A DNA stretch of 64,000 nucleotides from Planctomycetota bacterium (GTDB lineage Bacteria; Planctomycetota; Phycisphaerae; Sedimentisphaerales; Anaerobacaceae), in the NCBI GenBank assembly GCA_019456255.1, contig VRUG01000006.1, positions 34,062 to 98,061 on the forward strand, written 5' to 3'. Made by a program: the position numbers and the translations under genes. The notes under the pieces were generated by a model, which was not told the DNA's origin, searched no databases, and saw nothing but the letters and a program-made list of their open reading frames with translations. Positions 61,139 to 64,000 of the stretch are shown here, piece after piece. Each line of letters begins with the position of its first letter. The first letter of the stretch is position 1.

Positions 61139-62182
61139 CTAATCGATATTTTCAATATTGTTTTCTGGCGAGCCTACAAGATAGATTATACTTTTCCCGC
61201 TGCGTTTAGCATCTAATAATGCCTTATCGGCTTGTTCAATCAGCTGCTGCATTGTTAATCCGTCATGTGGAAAACTTGACAACCCGCCGCTTATTGTCAA
61301 AACGCCTTTGCCCTCGGCGCCGAGCATAGGAAATTCTGTTTTCTGCAATTCACTCATGAAACGTTTCGTTATAAATATCGTCTCCTTAGGATGCTCTGCC
61401 GCAGTTGAACGTCTTTCTTTTTCCAAATCGCCAAGTTTGGACTTGGGGTCATCCCAGAAAAGAACCACAAATTCATCTCCGCCAATTCTGCCCACAACAT
61501 CGTGCGGTCGGCAGCATTTTCGTATTAAAACAGCAGCTTGTTTTAAAATATCATCGCCGGCAGCATGACCATAAACATCATTATAATGCTTGAAATTATC
61601 AATATCGAACATCAGCAGGGTTACTTTGCCCTTTTCCTTTTTTGCGAGTTTGATAATTTGTTTGGCGAATTCCCATATATATCTTCGATTTTTCAGTCCT
61701 GTCAACTCGTCCGTTGTAGCTAGTTTTTCAAGTTCCTTTATTTTCATCTCCACCTTGGGGTCCGTAGCGGCTTGTGTCGGCTTGGTTAGCTCAATTGCTT
61801 TGCTCTGCGTCAAAGATTCATAAAATCTACTTGTTCCAAGCGGGCATATCAAATAATCATCAGCTATCTTGCTGCCGTTGGTTCCCGATTGGACAAGCCG
61901 CATCGCTGCAGTCTCTTCCCGCATCTGTGCCAGAAGGATAATTTTAGAATTTGAGGTAATATCTTTCAGGGCTTTCAATGCCAAATCCAATCTGCTGCTC
62001 ATCTCCGACATTACAATTGCGATTGTTGTAAAATTGCCATTGGCAACAGTATCGATTGCGTCGAGCATGTTCGGGCTAACCTGAAAGTTAGGCTCCATAA
62101 TTGCCTCTGCATCTGAAAAGGCTTTTTTGATATTGCCTATCAGCAAAATTTGTTCAGAATTTATTTCAGATGTAAATGACAT
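61139..62182 (-). CDS. Diguanylate cyclase with receiver-like N-terminal domain
   Basis: A 347-residue protein. The first ~125 residues resemble a response-regulator receiver fold (ILLIGNIKKAFSDAEAIME, IAIVMSEMS, SKIILLAQM) without an evident phospho-Asp. The GGDEF domain (about 155-335) has DELTGLKNRRY, the active-site GRIGGDEFVVLF and an RxxD inhibitory site (RPHD) five residues before the active site, so it should make c-di-GMP and be product-inhibited. It follows the degenerate-receiver gene at 62200 by 17 bases, hinting at a joint pathway. Confidence 0.88.
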   Translation of the reverse strand: MSFTSEINSEQILLIGNIKKAFSDAEAIMEPNFQVSPNMLDAIDTVANGNFTTIAIVMSEMSSRLDLALKALKDITSNSKIILLAQMREETAAMRLVQSGTNGSKIADDYLICPLGTSRFYESLTQSKAIELTKPTQAATDPKVEMKIKELEKLATTDELTGLKNRRYIWEFAKQIIKLAKKEKGKVTLLMFDIDNFKHYNDVYGHAAGDDILKQAAVLIRKCCRPHDVVGRIGGDEFVVLFWDDPKSKLGDLEKERRSTAAEHPKETIFITKRFMSELQKTEFPMLGAEGKGVLTISGGLSSFPHDGLTMQQLIEQADKALLDAKRSGKSIIYLVGSPENNIENID

Positions 62183-62199
62183 ATTAAAAGCTTTCTTTA

Positions 62200-62676
62200 T
62201 TAATCTCCGAGCAAAGCATCGATTTCCGCTTTTGTTGTAAGAAACTCATTTTGGTCAAAATCTGATGCCTTATTCGGTTTTCCTGTCGAGGGGCTAATCT
62301 GATTATCAGCTGACAAACTTTCGATTTCTTTTTCAAGCTCAACAGGTTCGCTTATTACAATAACTCCACTTTCTATTATATCCTTAATTTCGGTGGCCAA
62401 CTTGTTCTCTACAAGGCAACAGCACCGAAATCCCTTTTCCTGTATCTTTGAAAAGAACATTCTCTTTTCTATACCTAACTTTTCTATTCTCCCAATAACC
62501 AAAACATCGCCATGCGGCTCGGTTGCGAGTTTAACCATTGCTCTATAAATGTCCTCGCAAAAAACAAACCCAACACCATAACGGCTAAGTAAATTTGTCG
62601 CATAGTGAATAAAGTAATCGGTAACATTACCCACTATTATCGTCTGCAACTGCAAATTTTGTCCTGACTGCTTCAT
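62200..62676 (-). CDS. Receiver-like protein paired with the diguanylate cyclase
   Basis: A 158-residue protein starting MKQSGQNLQLQTIIVGNVTD. The alternating hydrophobic strands (TIIVGN, GVGFVFCED, GDVLVIGRI, FRCCCLVENK, SGVIVISEP) match a receiver/CheY-like alpha-beta fold, but conserved acidic and Lys residues are not at the expected positions. The last ~25 residues (DFDQNEFLTTKAEIDALLGD) look like an interaction tail. Probably acts with the cyclase encoded 17 bases downstream. I do not recognise a named family. Confidence 0.6.
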   Translation of the reverse strand: MKQSGQNLQLQTIIVGNVTDYFIHYATNLLSRYGVGFVFCEDIYRAMVKLATEPHGDVLVIGRIEKLGIEKRMFFSKIQEKGFRCCCLVENKLATEIKDIIESGVIVISEPVELEKEIESLSADNQISPSTGKPNKASDFDQNEFLTTKAEIDALLGD

Positions 62677-62824
62677 GTCTGGTGTTTGATAAAAAAAGCG
62701 TTAAAACGACAAAAAGTTAGTTAATTATAGGACGTTACAGTAACAGGATTTGCGAAAAAGTCAACTTTATTCTCATTTCCTGGGCCTCCTATTTACCAGC
62801 CATTGCACAAATGACGGTTTTTTG

Positions 62825-64000
62825 TTAATCAACGATTGGCAAATCATCCAGGTTTTTTTTCACCTGGTCAGAATAAATGCTTTTCGGGTATAAGTTGACA
62901 AATCTTGTCAGAGTTTCTCGTGTTTCAGCCAGATATTTTTTCTTTTGTTCTATATTAGAACTGTCCTGCTGACGCCACAGAGAAATCTTTAATAGCCCCA
63001 ATTCATATAGTGCCTGCATCCCTCCATCGGTGTGCTTGAATTTTTCATGTAGACGGGTAAGTTTTTCTGCACGTAATTGGTCATCAGCAACAAGTTTTGT
63101 CTGCGCCAAAAGAATATTGTCACGAAGAGGGTCATTAGTCTTCATCTGTGCAAGCAATTCATTAAGCTGTTGTGAATATTTGGAGCTGTGCGGATTGAGA
63201 GTGATGAATTTGGCCAGACGTTTAGCAGATGCCGGATTTTTGGTGCGGTTCTCCATACTTATAAGAGTGCGCAGATAGCTCAATTTTCGCTGTAATTCTG
63301 TTAACTTATAGACGCTCATTACAGATTTTGCAGGTGGGTAAAACAGACGAAACAAGTTATCCTTTTTTGTCTCTTCTTTTTCACTAAGCTTTGTTTTCTC
63401 ATTTTCTATCATTATTTGTGCTTCCAGGATGAGATTGTCAGCTTGTTCAAACTTGCCCTGTCTTGCCATATCCACTGCAATACGCCAACGCGCCTCGAGC
63501 GATTCGGGACTATGGTTAAATTCAGTATACAACCAATACCAGCTGTCGTAGGCTCGTTCGTAAGGATAGTCATTGTAAAAACGCAATACTTCTTCCTGGC
63601 CAACGGCTTTAATATCCGGGCTATACTCGTTTAGCATGGCCTTGTAATAAAGTGCAATAGGCATCCTTGGGCTTTTAGGACGTTGACTTATAAATAATTC
63701 GTATCGCCTCAAAAGCTTTCTTTTTTTAGCCTGATAATTAAATTCATCAGGGACCATAAACCAGCTAGGCCATCGACTATAACGCTGCAAGTCGCTTTGT
63801 ATTTTTTCTTTCAATTTCCCGCGCAGGGCTATAGCTTCGGCAGGATAAAAACGACTCTTAATATGCCTTCGCAATCTAGCCGTAGGTCTTTTAATCTGAC
63901 CGTCTAATATTTCGGTTATACTGTGGTCATGAAATGCCGTGACGTGCTCAGGATTGTTTTTGGCAACATAGAGTTGATAATCCAGTTCGTCAAAGCCCAC
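62825..64000 (-). CDS. Partial TPR/solenoid-type protein (continues past the right edge)
   Basis: The frame is open to the window end, so the first 391 residues seen here are only the C-terminal part of a longer protein. The sequence is helical and repeat-like, with TPR-like units such as PRMPIALYYKAMLNEYSPD, SLEARWRIAVDMARQGKFEQ, AKRLAKFITLNPHSSKYSQQ and LTRFVNLYPKSIYSDQV, the layout of outer-membrane-lipoprotein or BamD-like tetratricopeptide assembly proteins. No signal or catalytic domain is visible in the part present. It is transcribed toward the receiver-like gene with a 148-base gap. Confidence 0.6.
   Translation of the reverse strand: MGFDELDYQLYVAKNNPEHVTAFHDHSITEILDGQIKRPTARLRRHIKSRFYPAEAIALRGKLKEKIQSDLQRYSRWPSWFMVPDEFNYQAKKRKLLRRYELFISQRPKSPRMPIALYYKAMLNEYSPDIKAVGQEEVLRFYNDYPYERAYDSWYWLYTEFNHSPESLEARWRIAVDMARQGKFEQADNLILEAQIMIENEKTKLSEKEETKKDNLFRLFYPPAKSVMSVYKLTELQRKLSYLRTLISMENRTKNPASAKRLAKFITLNPHSSKYSQQLNELLAQMKTNDPLRDNILLAQTKLVADDQLRAEKLTRLHEKFKHTDGGMQALYELGLLKISLWRQQDSSNIEQKKKYLAETRETLTRFVNLYPKSIYSDQVKKNLDDLPIVD

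Noticed and set aside
1..64000. CRISPR array, insertion sequence or transposase
   Set aside because: No evenly spaced repeats, no transposase-like protein and no terminal inverted repeats with target duplications were seen in reading the window.

Overview
The window looks like a chromosomal segment of a Planctomycetota bacterium, most likely of the Phycisphaerae/Sedimentisphaerales type. The basis is the gene mix: several FG-GAP/VCBS and ASPIC-UnbV secreted proteins paired with TPR proteins, a B12-dependent ribonucleotide reductase, Hanks-type kinase, heavy-metal RND efflux, GIY-YIG proteins and Gram-negative outer-membrane lipid genes. The taxonomic call is inference from gene content; no marker gene such as rRNA is present. 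Base composition is moderate to AT-leaning by eye (not computed), with the first 2.7 kb visibly more AT-rich than the rest.

Layout. 1-3.5 kb: end of a surface-polysaccharide cluster (O-antigen polymerase-like protein, GT9, WecG/TagA GT26), followed by a nested-hairpin RNA element and a terminator. 3.8-7.8 kb: MlaC-like, MMPL/RND and MlaA-like genes, a candidate lipid-trafficking operon without the Mla ABC transporter. 7.9-10.6 kb: TPR plus ASPIC/FG-GAP pair. 10.7-12.3 kb: NUDIX-like protein and a secreted lamin-tail protein. 12.8-16.0 kb: hexuronate use (sodium symporter, apparent scar of an SDR oxidoreductase, uxaC). 16.0-35.2 kb is one long block on the minus strand: a FixJ-like regulator and a four-PAS histidine kinase, a beta-lactamase-fold lipoprotein, two paralogous TPR proteins, an FG-GAP protein, a membrane polyferredoxin with a cupredoxin domain, and an ebo cluster (eboB-C-F-D-E, no eboA).

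35.5-45.7 kb (plus strand): ECF sigma and zinc anti-sigma factor, then a copper/silver-type resistance set (YHS-like metal-binding protein, CusC, small membrane protein, CusB with extra metal-binding domains, an enlarged CusA). Three candidate ECF promoters share the same -35/-10 geometry, before the sigma gene, before the metal-binding protein and inside the end of cusC, which suggests a self-contained metal-stress regulon. 45.7-55.3 kb: housekeeping genes (folC, nrdJ with NrdR-like boxes, a short uvrC without its HhH domain, ribD, ligA). 55.3-57.9 kb: sparse region with small membrane proteins, two GIY-YIG proteins and tRNA-Asn. 58.2-64 kb: kinase and phosphatase with overlapping genes, a GT21-like glycosyltransferase, a diguanylate cyclase with a receiver-like partner, and a partial TPR-type protein at the right edge.

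The parts most worth a second look are the ebo cluster beside a cupredoxin/Fe-S electron-transfer cluster, the ECF metal regulon, the MlaC-RND-MlaA operon, and the unassigned structured element at 3478-3546.
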